A stretch of DNA of 64,000 bases. Source: HGM04593 sp045647885 (lineage in GTDB: Bacteria; Bacteroidota; Bacteroidia; Bacteroidales; Bacteroidaceae). Within the stretch, counting starts at the first letter, position 1; each line of letters starts with the position of its first letter. The stretch is from assembly GCA_045647885.1 (NCBI GenBank), contig JAZRMX010000018.1:1-64000 (forward strand), given 5' to 3'. The notes beneath the pieces are model-generated. The model had not been told where the DNA came from, did no database searches, and worked only from the letters and a program-made list of their open reading frames with translations. Position numbers and translations under genes: made by a program. Below are positions 1 through 8,054 of this stretch, piece by piece.

Positions 1-72
1 AACAACGTTTACAACATCAAAATAATCAAGTGTGCCTGTGGGGAGCAGAAGGGAGTAACCATCTTTTTGCAT
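1..72 (-). mobile_element. 5' end of an ISAon1-type transposase gene (partial, runs off the window)
   Basis: An open frame of 24 codons starts at the ATG read from 72 to 70 and is still open at base 1. The translation contains LLLPTGTLDYFDVVNVV, which resembles the start of the ISAon1-family transposase N-terminal region found in Bacteroidota insertion sequences. Only the N-terminus is visible, so an intact element cannot be told from a remnant. The family call rests on remembered sequence resemblance over a very short stretch. Confidence 0.45.
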
Positions 73-141
73 AGTCTTTGAAATTTATTGACAGCAAAAA
101 TAAGAATTTATTTTTTACCCCTCAACTTTTTACGTTGAGCC

Positions 142-171
142 CAGATTTCACTTCGAAGTCTGCTTTTTTTT
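142..171 (+). terminator. Rho-independent terminator-like hairpin
   Basis: An 8-bp stem (142-149 with 155-162, one G-T pair) has a 5-base loop and is followed by C and nine T. A second small inverted repeat lies just before it (121-126 with 134-139). It points rightward, yet no + strand gene lies upstream in the window, where the leftward transposase begins. It may belong to a gene interrupted or displaced by the element. Confidence 0.5.
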
Positions 172-240
172 GTATACAAAATTCAAAAGTGTAAGTCTTT
201 GTAAATCAATTATAAAGCGGTTAAAAACTCGCCAGTAAAA

Positions 241-271
241 GTTGGGGGATGAATTAAAAATATTATCTTTG
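241..271 (+). promoter_or_regulatory. Bacteroidales-type promoter for the cation efflux gene
   Basis: TATCTTTG at 264-271 matches the TAnnTTTG -7 box of Bacteroidales promoters. GTTG at 241-244, 19 bases upstream, approximates the TTTG -33 box. Transcription would start about 30 bases before the ATG at 305. Confidence 0.6.
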
Positions 272-304
272 TGTTATTAAAGTAATAACAATATATAAAG
301 ATTG

Positions 305-1201
305 ATGGAAACTGGTGCTAAACGGGAAAAGGAGATTTACCGCGTTACCTGGATAGGCAGCGTTGTGAATTTTATGCTGCTCCTCTTTAAGTTTGTGGCG
401 GGATTTGTGGGGCATAGCTCTGCAATGATTGCCGACGCAGTGCATTCTCTGTCCGATTTCATTACAGATATTATTGTTATTGTCTTTGTGCGTATTGCCG
501 GAAAGCCGCAGGATGAGACTCACGATTACGGTCACGGAAAGTATGAAACGCTTGCTACGGCTGTTATAGGAGTGGTTCTGCTGTTTGTAGGTGCGGGAAT
601 ATTCTTGAATTCGGTAAAGGAGGTTGTTGATGTCTGTCGCGGCAAGGTGCTTGAGGCACCGAGTTGGCTGGCGTTGGTGGCTGCTGTGGTTTCTATCGTA
701 TCGAAAGAGGTGCTCTACCAATACACAGTGATTAAAGGCACTAAATTGAATTCAAAAGCTGTGATAGCTAATGCTTGGCACCACAGGAGCGATGCTTTTT
801 CTTCTATTGGCACGCTTATAGGCATTGGCGGTGCTATGTTCTTGGGAATAAAATGGAGGGTGCTCGACCCTATAGCTGCCTTTGTTGTGAGTCTTTTCAT
901 TGTTAAGGTGTCGGTTGAGCTGATAAGGCCCTGTATCGATGAATTGCTTGAGAAATCTCTCCCTAAAGAGGTTGAGGATAGGATTCTGGCTATTATTGTG
1001 TCGCATCAGGGGGTGAGCTCGCCTCATCATCTCCGCACCCGTAGAATTGGTAATAATATTGCTATTGAGGTTCATATAAGAATGGATGGTGCAATGTCTA
1101 TAAAGGATGCTCACGATATTACAAAAATTATAGAAAAGGCTTTAAAAGAGGAATTTGGGCAGAATACTCATATTGGTATACACGTGGAGCCGTGGAAATA
1201 A
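305..1201 (+). CDS. Cation diffusion facilitator (CDF) family transporter
   Basis: This 298-residue membrane protein probably exports a divalent metal such as zinc, iron or manganese in exchange for protons. Two metal-site motifs of the family are visible: H47xxxD51 in the second membrane segment (IADAVHSLSD) and H159xxxD163 in the fifth (WHHRSDAF). The loop HDYGHGKYE (73-81) and a soluble C-terminal domain with DAHDI are also typical. The ATG at 305 is chosen; the preceding TTG at 302 is in frame but less likely. The promoter lies just upstream and the gene appears monocistronic. The exact metal cannot be read from the sequence. Confidence 0.9.
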   Translation: METGAKREKEIYRVTWIGSVVNFMLLLFKFVAGFVGHSSAMIADAVHSLSDFITDIIVIVFVRIAGKPQDETHDYGHGKYETLATAVIGVVLLFVGAGIFLNSVKEVVDVCRGKVLEAPSWLALVAAVVSIVSKEVLYQYTVIKGTKLNSKAVIANAWHHRSDAFSSIGTLIGIGGAMFLGIKWRVLDPIAAFVVSLFIVKVSVELIRPCIDELLEKSLPKEVEDRILAIIVSHQGVSSPHHLRTRRIGNNIAIEVHIRMDGAMSIKDAHDITKIIEKALKEEFGQNTHIGIHVEPWK

Positions 1202-1289
1202 TTTGTTGGCGGTGGAAAAAATCTGCTCGTTTCTTGAACAATTTACCCGTTCTTTTTGTTTATAACATATTGTAGAAAGGTGTGTTGCT

Positions 1290-2066
1290 ATGCGTGTTTT
1301 TCTCATTTTTACAATATTGCTTTCTGTTCCTTGTGTGGCTGTCGGTGACGATGCGGTTGCTGTAATTGCGCACAGGGGCGGCGCGGCGTTGGGGGTTGAA
1401 AATACCCTTTCGTGCATAGAGGCGGGAATTGCTGCCGGTGCCGATGCTGTGGAGGTTGACGTGCGCCTCACGAAAGATGGGCATTTTGTTGTTTTCCACA
1501 ATGCAAGGGTTGATGACCTCACCGGTGGCAAGGGTAAGATATCGGAGATGACGCTGGGCGAGGTTCAAGCGTTGAGGCTTGTGGGTGGCGAGGGGTGTTT
1601 TATTCCCACGCTTGAGCAGGTGCTTGCGCTTGTTGCCGGGCGTTGCGGGGTGCTTATAGATATAAAGGATGCCGGTGCCTCTTTTTGTGGCGGTGAGCAG
1701 GCGTTGATAGATGTTATTGAGGCTGGTGGTGCTGGGGAGTGGGTTGCTGTGCAGTCGTTCAATGATGGAGTGCTTGAGCGTTTGCACGAGCTTGGAGCGC
1801 CTTTCCCTCTTGAAAAGCTTATTGCGTTCAAAGTTCCTTTTTTACCTTTGGTGGTTGATGACGGGCTACGCTTTTTCTCGCTGAAAAGGTATGCTCATAT
1901 CTCTTCGTTCAATTTTGGTAAGCGACTATTTCCGGCAGCACTTGCGCGCAAAATACGTAAGGCGGGCAAGGAGGTTAAAGTGTGGACTGTTTCTTCTTCT
2001 GTGGAACTTTATACTGGCGAAGTTGATGGAGTGATTACTGATAATCCGCATCTGTGGAAGAGGTAA
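1290..2066 (+). CDS. Secreted glycerophosphodiester phosphodiesterase
   Basis: This 258-residue protein hydrolyses glycerophosphodiesters to glycerol-3-phosphate and an alcohol. An N-terminal signal peptide (about 1-19, MRVFLIFTILLSV...) indicates a periplasmic location. GDPD motifs are complete: H28-R29-G, E37-NT, E55-x-D57 and H70-N, with the C-terminal VWTVSS and GVITDNP blocks of the barrel. The length is normal for the short bacterial GDPD group. It stands alone between the CDF gene and pflB, with a weak hairpin but no clear terminator after it. It probably recycles phospholipid headgroups. Confidence 0.9.
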   Translation: MRVFLIFTILLSVPCVAVGDDAVAVIAHRGGAALGVENTLSCIEAGIAAGADAVEVDVRLTKDGHFVVFHNARVDDLTGGKGKISEMTLGEVQALRLVGGEGCFIPTLEQVLALVAGRCGVLIDIKDAGASFCGGEQALIDVIEAGGAGEWVAVQSFNDGVLERLHELGAPFPLEKLIAFKVPFLPLVVDDGLRFFSLKRYAHISSFNFGKRLFPAALARKIRKAGKEVKVWTVSSSVELYTGEVDGVITDNPHLWKR

Positions 2067-2203
2067 ACTTGGCTGCTTGAAAATGTCTTTTTGTCAGCCG
2101 GGCTTTATGCAAGATGTTATTTTTCTACAATACTCTCTTTTTGCGTTTCTCTTTGTGGCATTCCTCTCTGTTTTATAGTCAAAAATGTATGATTTTAACT
2201 TTT

Positions 2204-2217
2204 TTACAAAGTTGTAA
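2204..2217. promoter_or_regulatory. Palindrome upstream of pflB, possible operator
   Basis: TTACAA-AG-TTGTAA is a perfect 6-bp inverted repeat with a 2-base centre, about 60 bases upstream of the pflB -7 box. Such symmetry suits a dimeric regulator. It matches neither the textbook FNR nor the Rex consensus, so the regulator is unknown. The rest of the 280-base gap between the GDPD gene and pflB shows only the -7 box. Confidence 0.35.
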
Positions 2218-2278
2218 TAATGGCAAATAAAGGCTTATTATTAACATAAAAAGTGGCTGCGGAACGAGAAATTTTTCC

Positions 2279-2286
2279 TATATTTG
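2279..2286 (+). promoter_or_regulatory. -7 promoter element of pflB
   Basis: TATATTTG matches the Bacteroidales -7 box. No clear -33 TTTG is seen at the right distance. Its position places transcription start near 2292 and rules out the upstream in-frame TTG at 2284 as the pflB start. Confidence 0.55.
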
Positions 2287-2346
2287 CAGAGTGCTACGCT
2301 ACGCGTAGTTCTCAAATATGTAGGTTTAATCTTAAAAAACAGCTAT

Positions 2347-4575
2347 ATGGAATTGAATCAAATGTTTAAAGATGGTCTATGGAGTAAGAATATTGATGTG
2401 GCAAATTTTGTTCACGAAAATATTACTCCTTATGAGGGTGATGCTTCGTTCCTTGTGGGTCCCACAGAGAGAACAAAGAAAATTTGGGAAAAGTGTCTTG
2501 AGGCTCTTGCCGAGGAGCGCGCAAACAATGGTGTACGCTCGCTTGACAATACTACTGTTTCCACCATCACATCGCACAAGGCCGGTTACATCGATCGCGA
2601 AAATGAACTTATCGTGGGCTTGCAGACCGACGAGCTGTTGAAGCGTGCTATAAAGCCTTTCGGTGGCATTAAGGTTGTTGAAAAGGCTTGCCGCGAGAAT
2701 GGCGTGGAGGTTGATGACAGGGTGAAGGAGATTTTTACTCATTATCGCAAGACACACAATGATGGTGTGTTCGATGCTTATACCGACGAGATTCGTACAT
2801 ATCGCTCATTGGGCTTCCTCACCGGTTTGCCCGACAATTATGCGCGTGGTCGTATAATTGGTGACTATCGTCGTTTGGCACTCTATGGTCTTGACCGTCT
2901 TATCGAGGCAAAGAAGAACGACCTTAAGGGGCTTGTAAGTCCTATGACCGACGCAACCATCCGCTTGCGTGAGGAGGTTTCCGAGCAGATAAAGGCTCTT
3001 AATGAAATGAAGGTTATGGGAGAGTACTATGGTCTCGACCTTTCTCGCCCCGCAACAACTGCACAGGAGGCTGTTCAGTGGGTTTATATGGCTTACCTTG
3101 CATCGGTTAAAGAGCTCGACGGTGCTGCGATGTCGCTTGGTAACGTATCGACCTTCCTTGATATCTACATTCAGTACGACCTCGACCACGGAAATATTGA
3201 CGAGACTTTCGCACAGGAGCTCATCGACCAGTTTGTAATTAAATTGCGTATGGTGCGTCACTTGCGTATGCAGTCGTACAACGACATCTTTGCCGGTGAC
3301 CCCACCTGGATTACCGAGGCTATCGGTGGCCGTTTCAACGACGGTCGTACAAAGGTTACAAAGACCTCTTTCCGTTTCTTGCAGACTCTTTACAACCTCG
3401 GCCCCTCGCCCGAGCCTAATATGACCGTGCTGTGGAGTCCCGAACTTCCCGAGGGTTTCAAGGAGTACTGCGCAAAGGTTTCTATCGATACATCTTCTAT
3501 TCAGTACGAGAACGATACCCTTATGCGTGAGGTTCGTAACTGCGACGACTATGGTATTGCCTGCTGTGTATCTTATCAGGCTATCGGTAAGCAGATACAG
3601 TTCTTCGGCGCACGTTGTAACTTTGCAAAGGCTCTTTTGCTTGCGATAAACGGTGGTCGTTGCGAGAATACCGGTACACTCATTGTTAAGGATATACCCG
3701 TGCTTTCGGGCGAGCTTCTCAACTACGAGGAGGTGCTCTCTAACTACAAGAAGGTGCTTATGGAGATTGCACGCGTGTATAACGACGCGATGAACATTAT
3801 CCACTATATGCACGATAAATACTACTACGAGAAATCGCAGATGGCGTTCATTGATACTAACCCTGCCATTAACCTTGCGTATGGTGTTGCAGGTCTTTCA
3901 ATCGTGCTCGATTCTCTCTCGGCAATCAAGTATGGTAAGGTTACCGTTAAACGTAACGAACTTGGCCTCACCGAGGGCTTTGAGATTGAGAAGGACTTCC
4001 CCTGCTTCGGTAACGACGACGACCGTGTGGACCACCTTGGTGTAGACCTTGTTTACTTCTTCAGCGAGGAGCTCAAGAAACGCCCCATCTACAAGAATGC
4101 ACAGGCTACCTTGTCTTTGCTCACCATTACATCGAACGTTATGTATGGTCGCAAGACCGGTGCTACTCCCGACGGACGCGCAAAAGGCGTTGCCTTTGCT
4201 CCCGGTGCTAACCCTATGCACGGTCGCGACAAGAAGGGTGCTGTTGCTTCGTTGAGTTCGGTTGCCAAATTGCGTTATCGCGACTCACAGGATGGTATCA
4301 GTAACACATTCTCTATAATTCCCAAATCTCTTGGTGTTGATAACGAGACACGTATTGAGAACCTTGTGACAATGATGGATGGTTACTTCACCAAGGGTGC
4401 TCACCACTTGAATGTGAACGTTCTCAACCGTGAGATGCTTTTGGATGCTATGGATCACCCCGAGAAATATCCGCAGCTCACAATCCGCGTGTCGGGTTAT
4501 GCGGTGAACTTCATCAAATTGAGCCGCGAGCATCAGTTGGAGGTTATCTCTCGTTCTTTCCACGAGCGTATGTAA
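2347..4575 (+). CDS. pflB: Formate C-acetyltransferase (pyruvate formate-lyase)
   Basis: This cytoplasmic glycyl-radical enzyme splits pyruvate with CoA into acetyl-CoA and formate under anaerobic conditions. The 742-residue product has the adjacent catalytic cysteines C406-C407 (GIACCVSY) and the radical glycine G717 in RVSGYAVNF, 25 residues from the C-terminus, as in E. coli PflB. The ATG at 2347 is preferred over an in-frame TTG at 2284 because the -7 box lies at 2279-2286. Its activase gene follows after a 69-base gap holding a strong hairpin. The codon choice (many GAC, AAG, CGT codons) looks like that of a highly expressed gene. Confidence 0.97.
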   Translation: MELNQMFKDGLWSKNIDVANFVHENITPYEGDASFLVGPTERTKKIWEKCLEALAEERANNGVRSLDNTTVSTITSHKAGYIDRENELIVGLQTDELLKRAIKPFGGIKVVEKACRENGVEVDDRVKEIFTHYRKTHNDGVFDAYTDEIRTYRSLGFLTGLPDNYARGRIIGDYRRLALYGLDRLIEAKKNDLKGLVSPMTDATIRLREEVSEQIKALNEMKVMGEYYGLDLSRPATTAQEAVQWVYMAYLASVKELDGAAMSLGNVSTFLDIYIQYDLDHGNIDETFAQELIDQFVIKLRMVRHLRMQSYNDIFAGDPTWITEAIGGRFNDGRTKVTKTSFRFLQTLYNLGPSPEPNMTVLWSPELPEGFKEYCAKVSIDTSSIQYENDTLMREVRNCDDYGIACCVSYQAIGKQIQFFGARCNFAKALLLAINGGRCENTGTLIVKDIPVLSGELLNYEEVLSNYKKVLMEIARVYNDAMNIIHYMHDKYYYEKSQMAFIDTNPAINLAYGVAGLSIVLDSLSAIKYGKVTVKRNELGLTEGFEIEKDFPCFGNDDDRVDHLGVDLVYFFSEELKKRPIYKNAQATLSLLTITSNVMYGRKTGATPDGRAKGVAFAPGANPMHGRDKKGAVASLSSVAKLRYRDSQDGISNTFSIIPKSLGVDNETRIENLVTMMDGYFTKGAHHLNVNVLNREMLLDAMDHPEKYPQLTIRVSGYAVNFIKLSREHQLEVISRSFHERM

Positions 4576-4594
4576 TAAAAAAACAATAATGGTG

Positions 4595-4623
4595 CAGAGG
4601 TCGGCTGTAAAAGTCGGCCTCTG
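4595..4623 (+). promoter_or_regulatory. Intercistronic hairpin between pflB and pflA
   Basis: A 12-bp stem (4595-4606 with 4612-4623, two G-T pairs) closes a 5-base loop. It has no long T-run after it, so it looks more like an RNA-processing or stability element, or a partial attenuator, than a full terminator. It would allow more pflB than pflA product from one transcript. Confidence 0.55.
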
Positions 4624-4644
4624 TCTTGTAAAAAACAGGAACAG

Positions 4645-5373
4645 ATGATTAGAGTACATTCATACGAGTCTATGGGCACATTCGACGGCCCGGGGTTGCG
4701 TCTTGTTATATTTTTGCAGGGTTGTAACTTCCGTTGCAAGTATTGTGCCAACCCCGACACTATTGACGCCAAAGGCGAGAGCGAAGAGACTTCGATAGAG
4801 GAGATTATGCGTATGGCTATGAATGAGAAGGCTTTCTTCGGCAAGAAGGGGGGCGTTACATTCAGCGGTGGCGAGCCCACTGTGCAGGCTGCCGAGCTTA
4901 TCCCTCTTGTGAAGCGCTTGAAGGAGCAGGGGATAAATGTGTGTATAGACACCAACGGCAGTATCTGGAATAAGGATGTCGAGGAACTCTTCGGGCTTGT
5001 CGATCTTGTTCTGCTCGATGTGAAACAATTTAACCCGGAAAGACATCGCGTGCTTACCGAGCGTAGCAATGAACAGACACTGCGCACTGCACGTTGGCTT
5101 GAGGAAAATAATAAGCCTTTCTGGTTGCGTTATGTTCTTGTACAGGGTTATAGCGCGATAGAGGAGGATATACGTGCCCTGGGCGAGGAACTTGGCAAGT
5201 ATAAAATGGTACAGCGAGTTGAGATTCTTCCTTATCACACGCTTGGCGTGCATAAATATGAGGCGATGGGCTGGAAGTATGAGCTTGAGGGTGTTAAGGA
5301 GAATACTCCCGAGCAACTTGACGAGGCAAAGGCTCTCTTTGACGAGTATTTTTCTTGTGTATATGTGAATTAA
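4645..5373 (+). CDS. pflA: Pyruvate formate-lyase activating enzyme (radical SAM)
   Basis: This 242-residue radical SAM enzyme installs the glycyl radical on PflB using S-adenosylmethionine and a 4Fe-4S cluster. The cluster motif is C27xxxC31xxC34 (CNFRCKYC), and FSGGEP (73-78) is the SAM-binding motif of activases. Length and the N-terminal YESMGTFDGPG block fit PflA. It follows pflB on the same strand after a hairpin, so it is probably co-transcribed at lower level. An acetyltransferase gene begins 12 bases after its stop. Confidence 0.95.
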   Translation: MIRVHSYESMGTFDGPGLRLVIFLQGCNFRCKYCANPDTIDAKGESEETSIEEIMRMAMNEKAFFGKKGGVTFSGGEPTVQAAELIPLVKRLKEQGINVCIDTNGSIWNKDVEELFGLVDLVLLDVKQFNPERHRVLTERSNEQTLRTARWLEENNKPFWLRYVLVQGYSAIEEDIRALGEELGKYKMVQRVEILPYHTLGVHKYEAMGWKYELEGVKENTPEQLDEAKALFDEYFSCVYVN

Positions 5374-5385
5374 ACGCACATTGCT

Positions 5386-5961
5386 ATGTCTACCGAAAAG
5401 GATAAAATGTTGAGAGGGGAACTTTATGATGCCAATTATAATCCCCAGCTTATAGATGAGCGCAATGCCTGCAAGGCTCTTTGCGCACGTTACAATAATT
5501 CGGCTTATGAGGATGTAGAGTCCCGTCGTGCACTGCTGTGCAGGATAATAGGTTCGCACAAAGGGAGTTTTACAATTGAGCCTTCGTTCTGGTGCGATTA
5601 TGGTTACAATATCTCATTGGGCGAGAATTTCTATGCCAACCACAATCTTGTAATCCTCGATGCAGCCCCCGTTACCTTTGGCGACAATGTCTTTATAGGG
5701 CCGTCTTGCGGTTTCCACACAGCAGGGCATCCGTTGGATGTGAAGCAGCGCAACAAGGGGCTGGAATATGCAAAGCCCATTAAGGTGGGTAATAATGTGT
5801 GGATAGGTGCCGGTGTGCAGGTGCTTCCCGGTGTAACCATCGGCGATAATGTAACGATAGGGGCTGGCAGCGTAGTTACCCGTGATATTCCTTCCGATTG
5901 TGTTGCGGTGGGTTCGCCTTGCAAGGTAATGAAATATCTTCCTCAACAGCAAGAGCAGTAA
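5386..5961 (+). CDS. LacA/Maa-type sugar O-acetyltransferase
   Basis: This 191-residue protein is a left-handed beta-helix acetyltransferase of the galactoside/maltose acetyltransferase group, which uses acetyl-CoA to acetylate free sugars. It has an N-terminal Maa-type helical region (KMLRGELYDANYNPQLI), hexapeptide repeats from about 75 to 165 (VGNNVWIGAGVQVLPGVTIG) and the catalytic histidine at H115 in GHPLD, the same number as in E. coli LacA. It starts 12 bases after pflA, suggesting read-through from the pfl operon. Its substrate cannot be inferred. A hairpin terminator follows. Confidence 0.9.
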   Translation: MSTEKDKMLRGELYDANYNPQLIDERNACKALCARYNNSAYEDVESRRALLCRIIGSHKGSFTIEPSFWCDYGYNISLGENFYANHNLVILDAAPVTFGDNVFIGPSCGFHTAGHPLDVKQRNKGLEYAKPIKVGNNVWIGAGVQVLPGVTIGDNVTIGAGSVVTRDIPSDCVAVGSPCKVMKYLPQQQEQ

Positions 5962-5974
5962 ATACGTTATAAAC

Positions 5975-5998
5975 ATTGGGGTGTTGTTAAACCCCAAT
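5975..5998 (+). terminator. Hairpin after the acetyltransferase gene
   Basis: A perfect 8-bp stem (ATTGGGGT at 5975-5982 with 5991-5998) has an 8-base loop and is followed by TT but no long T-run. It probably ends the pflB-pflA-acetyltransferase transcript. Confidence 0.55.
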
Positions 5999-6033
5999 TT
6001 GGTTATTCTCGCTTGGAAGCAAGAACAAATATC

Positions 6034-6071
6034 TAAAAAAATGGGTGTGCCGATATCATCGGCACACCCAT
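6034..6071 (-). terminator. Rho-independent terminator of the DUF2147 gene
   Basis: A perfect 14-bp stem (6041-6054 with 6058-6071) is followed, on the minus strand, by seven T (6034-6040). It lies 30 bases beyond the stop of the leftward DUF2147 gene. Confidence 0.8.
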
Positions 6072-6101
6072 TCACACTAATATCAAAACTTACTTTACAA
6101 T

Positions 6102-6557
6102 TTATTTCAGTTTGGTCCAATAGATTGTTGTACCAATACCCCAGATGTTACCGAATAGCTTTAGTTTCTTTGTGTCTACAAACTCGGCTTCTACATCGAC
6201 GCGTATGCCTTTTGAGGGGTCGTAGATTTTTGTTCCATTCCACTCGCCTTCGCTCTTGTCGAATTTAAGGCCTTTTATTACAACCACCTTGTCGATGTCT
6301 ACGTTGCGCAGGTTCTTGTCGGGGTTTTTAACGTCTTTACGCTTGTTGCCGTTCTTGTCGAGGGGGTTCTGCACCCAGAAGAGCTGCGCGGTGTATGTGC
6401 CGTCCTCGGCTTTTGTCACACGTACTTTGCTTTTGCTGCCACCACGGTCGGTGAGGTATTCGCCTATGATTTCATCGCCGTTTTTATTGATTTCTTGTGC
6501 AAATGTAGGTATTGCAAACATTATTGCACTGATAAGTGTGAAGATGGTTTTTTTCAT
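6102..6557 (-). CDS. DUF2147 family secreted protein
   Basis: This 151-residue protein has a signal peptide (about 1-20, ending TFAQ) and a compact beta-rich domain with GEYLTDRGGSKSKVRV near the start and NIWGIGTTIYWTKL at the end, typical of DUF2147, a family of small extracytoplasmic proteins of unknown function. It is rich in lysine and probably periplasmic. A strong terminator lies downstream. The upstream region holds an unusual inverted repeat overlapping a candidate -7 box. No biochemical role can be assigned. Confidence 0.8.
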   Translation of the reverse strand: MKKTIFTLISAIMFAIPTFAQEINKNGDEIIGEYLTDRGGSKSKVRVTKAEDGTYTAQLFWVQNPLDKNGNKRKDVKNPDKNLRNVDIDKVVVIKGLKFDKSEGEWNGTKIYDPSKGIRVDVEAEFVDTKKLKLFGNIWGIGTTIYWTKLK

Positions 6558-6582
6558 TTTGTACTCGTTTAATGATTAAATT

Positions 6583-6675
6583 TGTACAAAAATATTATAA
6601 AAACTGCACACTTGTTAGTGAACTGTGCAAAATTTGTTGTTTTTTGCATATCTTTAAACTTTGTGTGCAGTTTTT
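6583..6675. repeat. 13-bp inverted repeat upstream of the DUF2147 gene
   Basis: AAAAACTGCACAC at 6599-6611 is exactly inverted at 6663-6675. The right arm extends to TGTACA (through 6680), and TGTACAAAAA recurs at 6583-6592 beside the left arm, so the arms share about 18 bases interrupted by an 11-base insertion. On the minus strand, TATTTTTG (6594-6587) inside the left arm could be the -7 box of the DUF2147 gene. Confidence 0.6.
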
Positions 6676-6700
6676 GTACAGAGTGTGGTTTTAAAGTTCC

Positions 6701-7996
6701 TTATTCTTCACTGTTTCCTATTATCATAAGGTTTATGGCTGCCTGTTCGTCGCCCATAGCTGCGGCTTTTGTGAAGGCTTTTTCGGCTGCGTGACGGTGG
6801 TGTCGGCGGTAGTCGATTACTCCTTGCAGGTTTATGGCACGTGCATCGTTCTTGTAGTGTTGTAGCTGCCGGGTGAGGTGGTGATAGTTGGGGTGGGGGT
6901 TCTCTATGAGCTCGTTTACAATGTTGTTTATTGTTACGGCGGCGCTGTCTTCTTTATTGTTATAATATATGGCGTTTATGGTTGCACCGCGATGCTTGGC
7001 AAAGGAAGCTCTTGCAAGTTCGTTGTAGATTTCACCGTGGTTGTATGTACGTAGCATTATCTCTCTCTTGGTGGGCGAGGGTTCGCTTTTTAGTCTTGCT
7101 ATAAGGCTGTCGCCATCGGGAATATCAAGGGTTCTGATGTCGTGGTATATGAGTCCCCAGTTTTTACCACCGTCGGCTATCTCAAAAATGGAGTCGGGCA
7201 GGTGATGGTGGCGGCGTATGTGGTCGCGTAGTGCTGCCGCGCGCTGGTAGCCTAATTGTGTGCTGCTGTGTTCGTCGTTCTCGGGCGAGGTGTAACCCAC
7301 AATCTGTACCGATTCAATCGTGGTGCTGCTGTCGCCCAGTATCTGTTCCACAATTGCCATTATCTCGTCAATGGATTTTGCATTTTGCATATAGCTGGCA
7401 TCGAGCAGGGGGCTGTTGCTACGGTAACGTACGATATTTCTGTTGGTGGGGGTGGAGGGTTGGTTGGGGGTGAGTGGGGCGTAGTGTCTGATGCTTTTTA
7501 CATAGGGGTGTTCCTGTGCTATGTGGTCGGCGATGGTGCGTGCTGCACTGACCTTGTGGCAGCAGAGTGATGGTGCAGGTGGGAGTATAATCTCCATTGT
7601 GTCGATGGCGTATGTGGTGCCGCTCTTGTCGCTGTACTCGCTGTATGTAACTCCCCACAAGGTGTCTATGGCGTGGTTCTCGGGCAATATAATGGTACAT
7701 TGGTTGCTTCCATAAGGTTGCAGCCCGGGGTGGTGACCGTGCCTTTTTGTATATCTTTTGGCATATTTCTTACCCTGAAAGTGTCTTGTGGTGGAGCTTA
7801 TGCAGGTGTCGTTGTTGCAAAGGTGGGTTATGAGAAGCATACCGTCGTTGGAGGGTATTTTCTCCACGTTATAGTCGAGGGTTATGTACCAACTGCTGTC
7901 CTTGTGCTCAACTGTGTAATTCTCGGGTGAGATTTGTGCTGTTGCCACACTGCCGGTGAGGAGTATGGCAAGATAGAAAAGAGATATTCGTTTCAT
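6701..7996 (-). CDS. Secreted protein with OmpA-like domain (possible DUF3868-type architecture)
   Basis: This 431-residue protein has a signal peptide (1-20), an N-terminal beta-rich domain (about 25-140), an OmpA-like peptidoglycan-binding domain (about 190-275, with VQIVGYTSPEN and QLGYQRAAALRDHI) and a helical, TPR-like tail (about 340-425). The order resembles the DUF3868 plus OmpA proteins encoded near fimbrial clusters in Bacteroidales, where they are thought to anchor surface structures. No fimbrial genes are next to it here. It is histidine-rich in places (HGHHP, RRHHHLP). Its role is unknown beyond likely periplasmic attachment to peptidoglycan. Confidence 0.65.
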   Translation of the reverse strand: MKRISLFYLAILLTGSVATAQISPENYTVEHKDSSWYITLDYNVEKIPSNDGMLLITHLCNNDTCISSTTRHFQGKKYAKRYTKRHGHHPGLQPYGSNQCTIILPENHAIDTLWGVTYSEYSDKSGTTYAIDTMEIILPPAPSLCCHKVSAARTIADHIAQEHPYVKSIRHYAPLTPNQPSTPTNRNIVRYRSNSPLLDASYMQNAKSIDEIMAIVEQILGDSSTTIESVQIVGYTSPENDEHSSTQLGYQRAAALRDHIRRHHHLPDSIFEIADGGKNWGLIYHDIRTLDIPDGDSLIARLKSEPSPTKREIMLRTYNHGEIYNELARASFAKHRGATINAIYYNNKEDSAAVTINNIVNELIENPHPNYHHLTRQLQHYKNDARAINLQGVIDYRRHHRHAAEKAFTKAAAMGDEQAAINLMIIGNSEE

Positions 7997-8054
7997 AGGT
8001 ATCTGTTTTTTTTGTTACCTATATAAAACGAAACTGATTACTTTTAAGTTCGGT

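Noticed and set aside
2284..2346. In-frame N-terminal extension of pflB from a TTG start
   Set aside because: The -7 box lies at 2279-2286, so transcription begins downstream of this codon, and the ATG at 2347 gives the family N-terminus.
2806..3813. Long open frame on the minus strand inside pflB
   Set aside because: It is antisense to a clear enzyme gene with biased codons; its translation shows no family features.
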